Assembly (NCBI GenBank): GCA_002423425.1
Contig: DIWC01000027.1
Coordinates: 11,449 to 31,226 of the forward strand
Source: Peptococcaceae bacterium UBA6116
GTDB taxonomy: Bacteria > Bacillota > Desulfitobacteriia > Desulfitobacteriales > Syntrophobotulaceae
Reading direction: 5' to 3'
DNA: 19,778 nucleotides
In this document: positions 7,528 to 16,099 of the stretch, one piece after another
How positions within the stretch are numbered: position 1 is the stretch's first letter
How the letters are laid out: each line of letters opens with the position of its first letter
Made by a program: the position numbers and the translations under genes
Notes under the pieces: model-generated
What the model saw: only the letters and a program-made list of their open reading frames with translations
What the model was told of the DNA's origin: nothing
Database searches by the model: none

Positions 7528-9213
7528 CTACATTCTTTCCGGAGCCGTAACGCCCAAAATTCCTAAAGCATTGGCAAAAACCTGTCTCGTAGAACTAATC
7601 AGTGCCAGGCGAGCCGTCCTGAGTGCCGGGTCATCGACTAAAACCCTCTGACTATTATAAAAAGTATGGAATAAAGCTGCAAAATCTAAAACATATCTTG
7701 CTATACGATGAGGTTCTGCCAACTTAGCGGCTAAGATAATTTCCCCTGGAAAATCGGCCATCTTTTTTAACAAATCTCTTTCCTCTTGTGAAGCCAAAAG
7801 CTGGAGCTGCTCTTTTCCCGGGACACCTGTTGGATCATATCCCAATTCGAGGGCTTGTCTAATAATACTGCAGAGTCTGGCATGTGCGTATTGAACATAA
7901 TACACCGGGTTGTCTGCCGATTCTGATTTTGCCAGATCCAAATCGAATTCTACTGTAGAGTCAGGATCACGCAAAATAAAGAAAAATCTAGCCGCATCTT
8001 TACCTACTTCACTTATTAGCTCTTCAAGCGTAATATATTGGCCCGAGCGCTTAGACATCCTGACAATTTCCCCATCTTGAATAAGTTTTACCAATTGCAT
8101 TAAAACGATCTGCAATGAATCCGGGTTATATCCTAGGGCTTGCACCGCCCCTTTCATCCTCGCCACATGTCCATGATGATCTGCACCCCAGATGTTAATA
8201 ACCTTACTGAATCCACGCGCAAACTTATTGCGGTGATAAGCGATATCTGCAGCGAAATAAGTTGGGACTCCATTTTTCCGGACGATTACCTCATCCTTTT
8301 CATCTCCGAAAAGGGTTGACTTCAACCATAAAGCCCCTTCCTTTTCGTATATATATCCCTTATTTTCTAATTCCTTTATTGTTTCTTGTACATAACCGGA
8401 GTCATGAAGTGATTGCTCACTAAACCATACATCGTAAGAAACACCAAAATCATCCAGTGTTTCTTTTATAGCGGCAATTTTCTCCTTGAGGGCATAGCGT
8501 ACAAGCAGTTCTCGGCGAAGTTCGCCCTCCATGGAAACATATTTGTCCCCATTTTGCTCTATTATCTTCTTTACCGTTTCAATTAAATCCTCACCATGAT
8601 ACCCTGCTTCCGGAAACGGTACATCCTGTCCAAGCTGTTGAAGATAGCGCGCCTCTAAAGACAGGGCAAAATTATAGATCTGATTGCCGGCATCATTAAT
8701 ATAAAATTCACGGCTGACTTCATAGCCCGCCATCGCCAGCAGTGCTGCCAAGCTATCTCCAAGGGCCGCCCCTCTGGCGTTACCCATATGCAAAAGACCC
8801 GTAGGATTAGCACTGACAAATTCGACCTGCACTTTTTCCCCCTGCCCGATTTTCACTGCCCCATACTTTTCTGCTTGATTCACAACTTCAGGTATGACCT
8901 CAGTCAGCCATAGAGGATCAAGCCGAAAATTAATAAACCCCGGCCCAGCAATCTCGCAAGAAGTTATCCAGGTTCCTTCCTTATCAAGGTTTGAAATTAT
9001 TATATCCGCTATATCCCGCGGTGACCGTTTAGCCTGTTTTGTTAAGACCATAGCCAGATTTGATGCTAAATCCCCATATTGTCTCTCCCGTGGTTCCTCA
9101 AGCACAAAAGCCGGAATTTCATTAAACCTTAATGTTCCGTCAGCCCTTGCCTTAATTACAGCTTCCTCTAACTTCCCATAAATATTCTCTTTTATTTTTT
9201 CATAGAGGCTCAT
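7528..9213 (-). CDS. argS: Arginyl-tRNA synthetase
   Basis: Class I aminoacyl-tRNA synthetase charging tRNA-Arg, 561 residues, full length. It has the N-terminal Add-1 domain, the HIGH-type motif as HMGN (142-145) within ANPTGLLHMGNARG, the KMSKS-type motif as RMSKR (385-389) and the anticodon-binding DALR domain at the C-terminus ending in GILGVTAPERM. The ATG at 9213 has an AAAGGAGG site. The argS-pyrG pairing is common in Firmicutes. No T-box leader (no AGGGTGGNACCGCG-like antiterminator) is seen upstream. Confidence 0.98.
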   Translation of the reverse strand: MSLYEKIKENIYGKLEEAVIKARADGTLRFNEIPAFVLEEPRERQYGDLASNLAMVLTKQAKRSPRDIADIIISNLDKEGTWITSCEIAGPGFINFRLDPLWLTEVIPEVVNQAEKYGAVKIGQGEKVQVEFVSANPTGLLHMGNARGAALGDSLAALLAMAGYEVSREFYINDAGNQIYNFALSLEARYLQQLGQDVPFPEAGYHGEDLIETVKKIIEQNGDKYVSMEGELRRELLVRYALKEKIAAIKETLDDFGVSYDVWFSEQSLHDSGYVQETIKELENKGYIYEKEGALWLKSTLFGDEKDEVIVRKNGVPTYFAADIAYHRNKFARGFSKVINIWGADHHGHVARMKGAVQALGYNPDSLQIVLMQLVKLIQDGEIVRMSKRSGQYITLEELISEVGKDAARFFFILRDPDSTVEFDLDLAKSESADNPVYYVQYAHARLCSIIRQALELGYDPTGVPGKEQLQLLASQEERDLLKKMADFPGEIILAAKLAEPHRIARYVLDFAALFHTFYNSQRVLVDDPALRTARLALISSTRQVFANALGILGVTAPERM

Positions 9214-9327
9214 CTGAGCTCCTCCTTTAGTTTGTCGATGCGCAGAGAAATAATTATCATTTAAAATTTTAATACATCTTAACTTAAAATACCAGCGATC
9301 AGATCTTTTTTTGACCTAAACTGAAAC

Positions 9328-9366
9328 AAGTTAAGCAGAGAAATTTAATTTTTCTCTGCTTAACTT
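9328..9366 (-). terminator. Long perfect stem-loop between ypeB and argS
   Basis: Arms of 16 bases (9328-9343 and 9351-9366) are perfectly complementary around a 7-base loop. It lies 78 bases beyond the ypeB stop and before the argS leader, so it probably ends the sleB-ypeB transcript. The tract after it on the minus strand (TGTTTCAGTTT) is only moderately T-rich. Confidence 0.6.
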
Positions 9367-9444
9367 AAACATTGTTTTTATTCTACGTTTATTAGAACAT
9401 TATTTCAAGACTTAAATTTTATCTGTCTTGATTTTCTATAAATA

Positions 9445-10866
9445 TTATTGAATCAGTTTCCCCCTCGGAGTATCGATAACTCGGCTTATTTTTTCTTCCG
9501 ACCCGTCTTTAGCATTAATATAGATTAGATATTCTTCCCCATATGCTGTCCCTCTAAATTCATAGCAGAAAGCTTCCTCATTCCCTAATTTAGAAATGAC
9601 TGCCATCCTGTTTTCAATAATTTTAAAATCCTTGTTTAGTTTGCTTTTAGCTTGATCTAGCGTCAGCTTTTTATCAAGAATCCGGTCATGATGATAAGCG
9701 TAGTATGGATTGGCGTCAAACCCGATCAATTCTCCATTATCCATGGCTACTGTCAACCGGACCTTATCAGCGTATAACCTTGCACCATTTTCCTGAGCTA
9801 CCGCCTCAACGTGGATATAGGAGTCGAGATCTTCCGTAGAAGTGACAACAAGACTCCAACCCAGTTTTTGAAGCGTGGAATAGGCTTTATCTACGGCTTT
9901 TTGTACATCCAATTGACGGTCATTTATTTCTCTCTGATCACGATAATAAGTTACGACACCGCCCTTTTTGCTTACCTCAAGATAAGCATTCTTATAAGTT
10001 AAATTGAAACCTCCCAAAGGACCCTGCGAAAGGCTCGTAACTTTTGGATCAGCTCCCGCATAGCCTACATCATTTAAAAAATCTTTGGCTACAGATGCTG
10101 CTTTGCTTTCATTTATCTCCCCTTGCGGAAGTCCCAAGGGTTTTTCTACAAAGTGTTTATCAAGCTCACCTTCGTAACTGAGTGGGGGATATTTCTGCAA
10201 ACTTGAATCTAATTGTTTCAAGCCTCCGCGAACTGAGGTTGCGTTTTGCTGGGAAGCCTGTTCATCTCCCTGATTTGTTCCGGCCCCTTTCTCTTCTCCC
10301 TGAGCTGCTGTTTGCAAACTCTTTCCTATTCCTAATTTTTGTAATATTCCCGGGGACTTATCAACCCAGGCAAGGTTCTGTGCGTAAAATTCATTAGCTA
10401 TCTGTTGGGCTGCTCTATGAACTTCAATTACTCTTTGATGCATTTGATCAAACGTTTCCTGTTCCTTAGTGTTCATACTGCCTGCCGAAGCTACTTTTTG
10501 AGTCATGGATTTACTAAAGTCTGATACCTGATTGACTAAAGTATCGATGTAACTTATTCCTATTTCGTCGGCAGGCAACTGACTTAGTCTATCGACTGCA
10601 CTGTCGCTGCCCTTCCATATTTGACTAAGGTAAAGAACTTTAAGCGTCTTGTTGTTCGAAACTTTAGCCTTAGCCATACTTGTCTCAACTTCATTTAAAT
10701 CTGTGGTAAGATCATTTAAGGCTCTCTTATACTGGTTTTCCGTATCAGTCTTCTGCTTACTAAGCATTTTGTTTTCATAAATACCCCATCCCAGAGACAA
10801 CCCAAAGGCGATAAAAAAAGTTAACGAAAGCCATATAAAAATCTTTTTTTTCGTATAATCATTCAT
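9445..10866 (-). CDS. ypeB: Spore germination protein YpeB
   Basis: Partner of the cortex-lytic enzyme SleB. In Bacillus YpeB is needed for SleB to accumulate and stay inactive in the dormant spore. 473 residues. An N-terminal membrane anchor (about residues 8-28) is followed by a long helical region, a Gln/Glu/Gly-rich linker (about 190-215) and PepSY-type repeats in the C-terminal half, ending in a conserved YEFRGTAYGEEYLIYINA segment. The start ATG has an AGGTGG site that begins at the sleB stop codon; the 12-base gap points to translational coupling. A strong stem-loop follows at 9328-9366. The linker and middle region are the least conserved parts. Confidence 0.93.
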   Translation of the reverse strand: MNDYTKKKIFIWLSLTFFIAFGLSLGWGIYENKMLSKQKTDTENQYKRALNDLTTDLNEVETSMAKAKVSNNKTLKVLYLSQIWKGSDSAVDRLSQLPADEIGISYIDTLVNQVSDFSKSMTQKVASAGSMNTKEQETFDQMHQRVIEVHRAAQQIANEFYAQNLAWVDKSPGILQKLGIGKSLQTAAQGEEKGAGTNQGDEQASQQNATSVRGGLKQLDSSLQKYPPLSYEGELDKHFVEKPLGLPQGEINESKAASVAKDFLNDVGYAGADPKVTSLSQGPLGGFNLTYKNAYLEVSKKGGVVTYYRDQREINDRQLDVQKAVDKAYSTLQKLGWSLVVTSTEDLDSYIHVEAVAQENGARLYADKVRLTVAMDNGELIGFDANPYYAYHHDRILDKKLTLDQAKSKLNKDFKIIENRMAVISKLGNEEAFCYEFRGTAYGEEYLIYINAKDGSEEKISRVIDTPRGKLIQ

Positions 10867-10878
10867 TTTTCATTCCAC

Positions 10879-11586
10879 CTAGCGTGTAAAGATATGTTTG
10901 CCAATTTTTTTAATCTGGGGCCGCGCCCACATAAACTTATTTGTAGTTTTAGCAGGATTAAAATAATAGATAGCCCCCCCTGTCGGATCTGAGCCGTTCA
11001 TAGCTTCTCTGGCAGCTTTAACAGCAGTTTCGTCAGGTGCCATATTTATCTGACCATCAGCAACTGCTGAAAAAGCCTGAGGTTGATAGATTATACCTGC
11101 TATACTTTTAGGAAATTGAGAGCTTTCCATTCTATTCATTACACAGGCTCCTATGGCCACTTGCCCAATATACGGCTCACCGCGTCCCTCAGCGTGAATA
11201 CAGCGGGCTAAAAGCTGAACGTCATTATTCTTAATTCCAACTTTTTTCCCCGAAGCGGTAGTACTCTCTCCTGTCAGCCTCTTAAGCTCTGCAATTGTTT
11301 TTTTTCCGGCGACTCCATCCGCCTTGAGCCCTCTATTCTTTTGAAATCTCTTCACAGCTGCTGTCGTAGATTTGCCATAGACACCGTCAACTTTTCCAGC
11401 TTGATAGCCTATTTGGATAAGCCTTTTTTGCAGATCTTTAACTTCAGCTCCTTTAGAACCCTGAGATAAGGTGCGGTCACCTAAGGCAGCCTGACTAGTT
11501 ACTGTAAGTGCAAGACAAAGAAACAAACTAACCGCCATAATTATAAATAGCTTATTTCGATTCTTATTCTTTAGATCAGAATACAT
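10879..11586 (-). CDS. sleB: Spore cortex-lytic enzyme SleB
   Basis: Lytic transglycosylase that degrades spore cortex peptidoglycan (muramic-lactam containing) during germination. 235 residues: a signal peptide (hydrophobic residues 12-29, probable cleavage near SQA at 31-33), a PG_binding_1 peptidoglycan-binding domain (about 38-105, SQGSKGAEVKDLQKRL and DGVYGKSTTAAVKRFQ) and a C-terminal hydrolase_2 domain. The catalytic glutamate is Glu133 in HAEGRGEPYIGQVAIGA. First gene of a two-gene operon with ypeB, behind a candidate sigma-G promoter and a GGTGAGGTG ribosome site. Confidence 0.95.
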   Translation of the reverse strand: MYSDLKNKNRNKLFIIMAVSLFLCLALTVTSQAALGDRTLSQGSKGAEVKDLQKRLIQIGYQAGKVDGVYGKSTTAAVKRFQKNRGLKADGVAGKKTIAELKRLTGESTTASGKKVGIKNNDVQLLARCIHAEGRGEPYIGQVAIGACVMNRMESSQFPKSIAGIIYQPQAFSAVADGQINMAPDETAVKAAREAMNGSDPTGGAIYYFNPAKTTNKFMWARPQIKKIGKHIFTR

Positions 11587-11627
11587 ATTTTCACCTCACC
11601 TAAGTTTTTATCTTTGCATTGTTTTAT

Positions 11628-11657
11628 TATTTTGGCTTATTGCAACCTCATTTATCC
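11628..11657 (-). promoter_or_regulatory. Candidate sigma-G promoter of sleB-ypeB
   Basis: Minus strand: GGATA (11653-11657), an 18-base spacer, then CAAAATA (11628-11634). This is close to the forespore sigma-G pattern GHATR-18-CATNHTA, with one mismatch in each box. It lies about 40 bases before the sleB start, and the operon is known to be sigma-G dependent in Bacillus subtilis. Matched by eye only. Confidence 0.45.
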
Positions 11658-11660
11658 AAT

Positions 11661-11691
11661 AAAAAACCCTGGAATTTTTTTATTTCCAGGG
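11661..11691 (-). terminator. Rho-independent terminator of asnS
   Basis: Minus strand: CCCTGGAA, a loop of about 9 bases, TTCCAGGG, then TTTTTTATT. A perfect 8-bp stem followed by six T, 30 bases after the asnS stop. It separates the asnS unit from the sleB promoter. Confidence 0.88.
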
Positions 11692-11720
11692 TAAAAGCTT
11701 AATTTGCTTTATTTCAGAAG

Positions 11721-13112
11721 TTAGAAATCTGCTGATTTTACCGTTCGGGGGAAAGGGATAACATCCCTGATATTGGAAATACCGGTAAGGTACATAATCA
11801 GTCTCTCAAAACCCAAACCGAAACCGGCGTGTTTCACCCCGCCATATTTTCTGAGTTCCAGATACCACCAGTAATTTTCTTCGTCCATTCCTAACTCTTT
11901 CATCCTTGCTGTAAGTAAATCAACATTTTCTTCTCTTTGGCTTCCGCCAATGATCTCTCCTACCCCAGGCACAAGAAGATCCATAGCTGCAACGGTTTTT
12001 CTATCATCATTAAGTTTCATATAAAAAGCCTTAATATTTTTAGGATAATCCGTGATAAAGAGTGGTTTGCCGAATATTATTTCTGCCAGAAAGCGTTCGT
12101 GTTCGGTCTGTAAATCAAGACCCCATTCTACAGGATATTCGAAGTCATGATTGGCTTTTTCCAGGATTTCTACTGCTTTGGTATACGTCAAATGCCCAAA
12201 TTCGGATGTCAGAACATTATTTAGGCGACTGAGCAAACCCTTATCAATAAACTGGTTAAAGAATTCCATCTCCTGACAACAATTCTCTAACGCATAATTA
12301 ATAAGATACTTAATCAATTCTTCCGCCACCTTTTTATCTTCTTCCAAGTCGGCGAAAGCCATTTCCGGTTCTACCATCCAAAACTCGGCAGCATGCCGCG
12401 CTGTATTGGAATTTTCCGCCCTGAAAGTAGGCCCAAAGGTATAAACGTTTTTAAAAGCCATGCTGAAGCTTTCCGCATTCAATTGACCGCTTACTGTCAG
12501 GTTTGTTTCCTTGCCAAAAAAATCTTGATGAAAATCGACTTCCCCTTGATCGGTTAGCGGCAATTGATTGAATTTTAAGGTAGAGACTCTAAACATTTCC
12601 CCCGCACCCTCCGCATCGCTTCCAGTAATAATAGGGGTATGGACATAGACAAAACCTCGCTCCTGGAAAAACTTATGTATGGCATAAGACATTACCGACC
12701 TCAATCTAAAAACTGCTGAAAAAGTATTCGTCCTGGGACGAAGATGGGCGATAGTTCTTAAAAATTCCATACTATGTCTTTTTTTCTGAAGAGGGTAATC
12801 ATTAGGGCAGGAGTTCTCGATAATTATACTATCGGCTTTCACCTCAAACGATTGATTGGCCCCCGGAGAGGCAACTAAGATACCCTCAATTATGAGTGCC
12901 GAGCCCGCTCCAAGTTTCCTGACCTCGTTAAAATTATTCAAACTTTGATCAAAGACTACCTGCAAATTTTTAAAATGACTGCCATCATTCAGCTCTATAA
13001 AGCCAAAATCTTTAGAAACTCTGACCGTCCTCACCCACCCTGTTAATTGCAGCCGCTCATTTAGCATTCGCTCCGCAGCTGTGATAATTTCCTTCAAAGA
13101 TGTTCTATTCAT
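11721..13112 (-). CDS. asnS: Asparaginyl-tRNA synthetase
   Basis: Class IIb synthetase charging tRNA-Asn, 463 residues, full length. An OB-fold anticodon-binding domain (about 20-105) precedes the catalytic domain with motif 2 FRAENSNTARH (230-240, then EFWMVEPE) and motif 3 GFGLGFERL (430-438). The NSNT-x-RH signature and the length identify AsnRS rather than the longer AspRS. The ATG at 13112 has an AAGGAG site. It is the last gene of a run with the rRNA methyltransferase and the DUF2225 gene and is followed by a clear terminator. Confidence 0.97.
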   Translation of the reverse strand: MNRTSLKEIITAAERMLNERLQLTGWVRTVRVSKDFGFIELNDGSHFKNLQVVFDQSLNNFNEVRKLGAGSALIIEGILVASPGANQSFEVKADSIIIENSCPNDYPLQKKRHSMEFLRTIAHLRPRTNTFSAVFRLRSVMSYAIHKFFQERGFVYVHTPIITGSDAEGAGEMFRVSTLKFNQLPLTDQGEVDFHQDFFGKETNLTVSGQLNAESFSMAFKNVYTFGPTFRAENSNTARHAAEFWMVEPEMAFADLEEDKKVAEELIKYLINYALENCCQEMEFFNQFIDKGLLSRLNNVLTSEFGHLTYTKAVEILEKANHDFEYPVEWGLDLQTEHERFLAEIIFGKPLFITDYPKNIKAFYMKLNDDRKTVAAMDLLVPGVGEIIGGSQREENVDLLTARMKELGMDEENYWWYLELRKYGGVKHAGFGLGFERLIMYLTGISNIRDVIPFPRTVKSADF

Positions 13113-13150
13113 GAGCTTCTCAACTCCTTTAATTCTTTTATCGTTTACTG

Positions 13151-13864
13151 CTATTTTATTCCTCTATATTCATCTGCAGCCAATTTCCATTGACTTCTTG
13201 CCAAATTGACATATTTACTATTTTTGCTTTTTTCCGGATGTCCGATCACCGCTGAAAAATACCTTACGGCTTTACTAGAATTACCAAGCTGTCGATTCAA
13301 CTCCCCGATCAGGTAAAGAATCTGGATCTCAGGCATGTTTTTCGGAATAAAATCGGTATTTATATATGATTGCTCAAATTCAGAAGCAGCCAATTGTAAA
13401 AAACGTCTTTCTTCTTCCTTCTTTCCGGTCCCTCTATTTATCCAGGCCAATCTCAAGCAAAGATTAGCAAAAACAATATGATTTTCACCGATTAACTGAC
13501 CGGAATAAATTGCCAGTTTATAAGCTCTTTCCGCTCCTAAGAAATCCCGGACCCCACAATAGTCAATGTTTCTGTCTATTTTCTTAGAAATCTCATCCTC
13601 GACTTTTTGTTTGGTCAATTGTCCAAAAGGTTTGGAAAAATCCTCAGTGAAGGAAAAACCGCAATTGGGACAAACAATAACATAATAAAATAAAGGATTA
13701 TTTTTATCCTCTTTAGCAAATATAGGCCCAAAATCACTGTCAACTTTTAAAGGTTTAATGAACTTTATCCTCACTTTTTTACTGGTAAAAGAATGGCTGC
13801 AAAAGGGACACTGGACCTTTTTATCATAAAGTGTATCTAAACCGGACAACTCTATCTCTTTCAT
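13151..13864 (-). CDS. DUF2225 family zinc-ribbon/TPR-like protein
   Basis: A 237-residue cytoplasmic protein of the DUF2225 family, function unknown. Two CxxC pairs, Cys19/Cys22 (CPFC) and Cys65/Cys68 (CPNCGF), probably form one zinc ribbon. The C-terminal two thirds are helical with repeat-like segments (AERAYKLAI, NLCLRLAWI, YLIGELNRQLGNSSKAVRYF), resembling degenerate TPR repeats suited to protein binding. The start ATG at 13864 has a GAGGGT site. It lies 38 bases upstream of asnS and 86 bases after the methyltransferase gene, so it probably shares their transcript. Confidence 0.88.
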   Translation of the reverse strand: MKEIELSGLDTLYDKKVQCPFCSHSFTSKKVRIKFIKPLKVDSDFGPIFAKEDKNNPLFYYVIVCPNCGFSFTEDFSKPFGQLTKQKVEDEISKKIDRNIDYCGVRDFLGAERAYKLAIYSGQLIGENHIVFANLCLRLAWINRGTGKKEEERRFLQLAASEFEQSYINTDFIPKNMPEIQILYLIGELNRQLGNSSKAVRYFSAVIGHPEKSKNSKYVNLARSQWKLAADEYRGIK

Positions 13865-13950
13865 ATATAAATACCCTCTTCGTCTTATAAAAATACTATT
13901 GTGCTTATTTTAATAGTTATTGAAATAATGATCTACTGTCAAAAGGACAT

Positions 13951-15096
13951 TCATTCGTTTTTGGGAGGTCTTGGGCCAAAGAACTGGTAATAGTGGCATT
14001 CAAGCCGCCCGTTATACAGTTTCCTGCTTTTATCCCACCGTTTGCCTATAAATTGCTCAGGTCTGGGTAAAGTTGTAAGTACATGGAGGGACCAATCCTC
14101 TAACTCCGTGAAAACCCTACCAAGTTCCTCATATAGCTTTATAACTTCATCTTCATCATCTTCATTAAGACGTTTGCCGTAAGGTGGATTCGTTATTAAA
14201 TGCCCGAATCTGAATCTCGAACGAAGATCTTTCACTGCCAGCTTTTGAAAGTAAATCCTTTCTTCCAAGCCTGCTTCTTTGGCATGTATTCTCGCTAATC
14301 TCAGGGCATTTCCATCAATATCCGAACCATAAATATTAAGAGGAACATTTCTCTTCCAGAGATCTTGAGCCTCCTCCCTGGCCTTATCCCAATATTTTCC
14401 AGGAATAGAAGGCCAGAGCTCAGCAGAAAATTCTCTTTTTAAACCGGGAGCACGGTTCTGCCCGATAAAAGCTGCTTCAATCGGAATAGTACCTGTCCCG
14501 CAAAAAGGGTCAATTAATGCTCTCTCCGGTTTCCAATGACTTAGATAGACCATCGCTGCAGCCAAAGTTTCTTTTAAGGGTGCCTCGCCGACCAAGGCTC
14601 TATAACCCCTTTTATTTAGCCCTTTACCCGATGTGTCAATAGTCAAGGTAACAACATCTTTAAGGATAGCCACCTGAATTGCATACAGAGATCCAGTTTC
14701 TTCAAACCAGCTAACCCCATAGGTATCTTTAAGCTTCTCGACAATTGCCTTTTTGACAATAGCTTGGCAGTCGGGAACACTATGAAGTTGTGATTTAACT
14801 GATTTACCGGTTACAGGGAAACGAGCATCCAGCGGCAACCATTCTTCCCATGGAAGAGCTTTCGTCTGCTGAAATAGTTCCTCGAAGCTTTTTGCTGTAA
14901 ATTCACCTATTATTACGCTTATTCGATCGGCACACCTTACCCATAGATTGGAACGGCATATCCCTTCTTCGTTGGTAAAAAAGGCAACCTTTCCGTTCTC
15001 TACTTCGACCTCGTTATAACCTAAGTCTTTTAGCTCCCTCCCTACTAAAGCCTCGAGACCAAAAGCGGTTGCTGCCTGTAATTTTATTTTTGACAT
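13951..15096 (-). CDS. THUMP-domain 23S rRNA guanine-N2 methyltransferase (RlmL/YpsC type)
   Basis: SAM-dependent RNA methyltransferase, 381 residues. An N-terminal ferredoxin-like plus THUMP region (about 1-160) binds RNA. The Rossmann-fold catalytic domain has the SAM motif DPFCGTG (196-202) and the catalytic NPPY motif (303-306), which marks base N-methylation. The length matches the single-domain RlmL/YpsC proteins of Firmicutes rather than the long Escherichia coli RlmKL fusion. The likely target is the G2445-equivalent of 23S rRNA, from family knowledge. The ATG at 15096 has a GGGAGGA site. It is transcribed away from the receiver gene at 15387. Confidence 0.92.
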   Translation of the reverse strand: MSKIKLQAATAFGLEALVGRELKDLGYNEVEVENGKVAFFTNEEGICRSNLWVRCADRISVIIGEFTAKSFEELFQQTKALPWEEWLPLDARFPVTGKSVKSQLHSVPDCQAIVKKAIVEKLKDTYGVSWFEETGSLYAIQVAILKDVVTLTIDTSGKGLNKRGYRALVGEAPLKETLAAAMVYLSHWKPERALIDPFCGTGTIPIEAAFIGQNRAPGLKREFSAELWPSIPGKYWDKAREEAQDLWKRNVPLNIYGSDIDGNALRLARIHAKEAGLEERIYFQKLAVKDLRSRFRFGHLITNPPYGKRLNEDDEDEVIKLYEELGRVFTELEDWSLHVLTTLPRPEQFIGKRWDKSRKLYNGRLECHYYQFFGPRPPKNE

Positions 15097-15299
15097 TTTC
15101 TTCCTCCCGGCACTTACACCTGTTTATACTTGTATATTAAATTTAATATTATTTTTGGTGAAAAAACTTAAAATTTATACAATATATGCTAAATTTCTTG
15201 CTTCTTTATGCCAAGTAATAAAAAAAAATTTACCTGCAAATTAATTGCCATTATTCTGGCTCTTCTTTGGTTATTAAAAATAGTTAAATATTTTTTCTC

Positions 15300-15342
15300 T
15301 TGACAAGCCTCAACAATTTTCTTGCATCTTGTAGTGTATACT
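15300..15342 (+). promoter_or_regulatory. Possible promoter elements upstream of the receiver gene
   Basis: TTGACA (15300-15305) is a perfect -35 hexamer and TATACT (15337-15342) a good -10, but they are 31 bases apart and cannot be one sigma-A promoter. Either there are two partial promoters or TATACT works with an activator. It lies 45 bases before the start codon within a 290-base AT-rich divergent spacer (15097-15386). Confidence 0.3.
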
Positions 15343-15386
15343 GAGAAAGGTTGCAAAATCGAACATTTTCTAGGGAGGAAAATTCA

Positions 15387-15776
15387 TTGAGACCTATAGT
15401 CATGGTAATTGATGATAGCAAAGAAATCGCCGTTCTCTTATCTATTATGCTAAAAAACAATGGTTATAAATCAATTACCGCCTCTAACGGATCCGCCGCC
15501 TTGAATTATTTGAAAAAGGGTTCCCCGCCGGCACTTATCCTTACGGATTATTCCATGCCGATGCTTAATGGTTGTGAATTTATCGAACTTATCTCAGCCC
15601 AAAGCCAGTATAAAGACATTCCCGTAGTAATTGTCACTGGCTCAGCCATTGAAGATTTAAAATTACCCACTACCACCAACTTCAAAGGTATTATTCAAAA
15701 ACCTTTTAAGTTGACAACCGTTTTAGAGATCGTTAAAATTTTTACTGCTGAGGAGGATTCCTATTCTTCGGCTTGA
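15387..15776 (+). CDS. Stand-alone receiver-domain response regulator
   Basis: A single REC domain of about 129 residues with no output domain. Asp9-Asp10, phospho-acceptor Asp54 (LILTDYSMPM), Thr84 and Lys105 (QKPF) are all present, so it should be phosphorylated. I placed the start at the TTG at 15387, because GGGAGG stands 8 bases upstream and the family N-terminus follows at once. An upstream extension of 12 codons in the same frame lacks any ribosome site. It is orphan: no histidine kinase lies nearby. It is unlike the Spo0F-type receiver at 3009 in sequence. Roles in chemotaxis (CheY-like) or a phosphorelay are both possible. Confidence 0.85.
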   Translation: MRPIVMVIDDSKEIAVLLSIMLKNNGYKSITASNGSAALNYLKKGSPPALILTDYSMPMLNGCEFIELISAQSQYKDIPVVIVTGSAIEDLKLPTTTNFKGIIQKPFKLTTVLEIVKIFTAEEDSYSSA

Positions 15777-16099
15777 CCCGTATATTTTTAGCCGGTCTGA
15801 AAGCCAGGAAAAACACCCGAAATTATTAATGCACACATAATATTTTCAGCCAGACCTTTGGAGGTGCCTGCAATACGGCCCCCAAGGGTCTTTCCAATTA
15901 ACCTCAAAGTAAAGATAATCCTTGACCTGTTAAGTCGTCAAGTAAAAAGTAAATTATGTGCAGCCGGCTACCCTTTGGTGTATGGCTCAGCATGGTCAGA
16001 AAGTACCAATAATTTTTGTATCTCTAGTAAGATATTGCTGTCTTCTGAATAAACATTAATTAGTCAGTCATTCGAAATAGCCAATTGGGGGAAGAAAAG
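15777..16099 (+). other. Gene-free spacer of about 320 bases
   Basis: No gene is supported here. An open frame at 15858-16052 begins with TTG and has no ribosome site. A dyad CTTGAC-N10-GTCAAG sits at 15921-15942 and a possible long-range pairing GGTCTG (near 15793) with CAGACC (near 15851) could make a structured RNA, but neither matches a riboswitch I know. Its ribosome site at the end serves the gene at 16100. Confidence 0.35.

Noticed and set aside
9214..9327. Possible T-box or other leader regulation of argS
   Set aside because: The leader has no T-box consensus and no specifier-like structure I could find; only a ribosome site is clear.
15134..15149. A 16-bp perfect palindrome (ATATTAAATTTAATAT) upstream of the rRNA methyltransferase gene
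   Set aside because: It consists only of A and T in a very AT-rich spacer, where such palindromes arise by chance; no second copy was found in the window.
15788..15936. A minus-strand open stretch of about 48 codons ending in GVFPGFQTG
   Set aside because: The composition looks somewhat protein-like, but there is no start with a ribosome site and no recognised family, so chance is the simpler explanation.
15858..16052. A 64-codon plus-strand open frame in the spacer after the receiver gene
   Set aside because: It starts with TTG without any ribosome site, has no family resemblance, and its composition is not protein-like. The only GGAGG nearby lies inside the frame and leads to no usable start.
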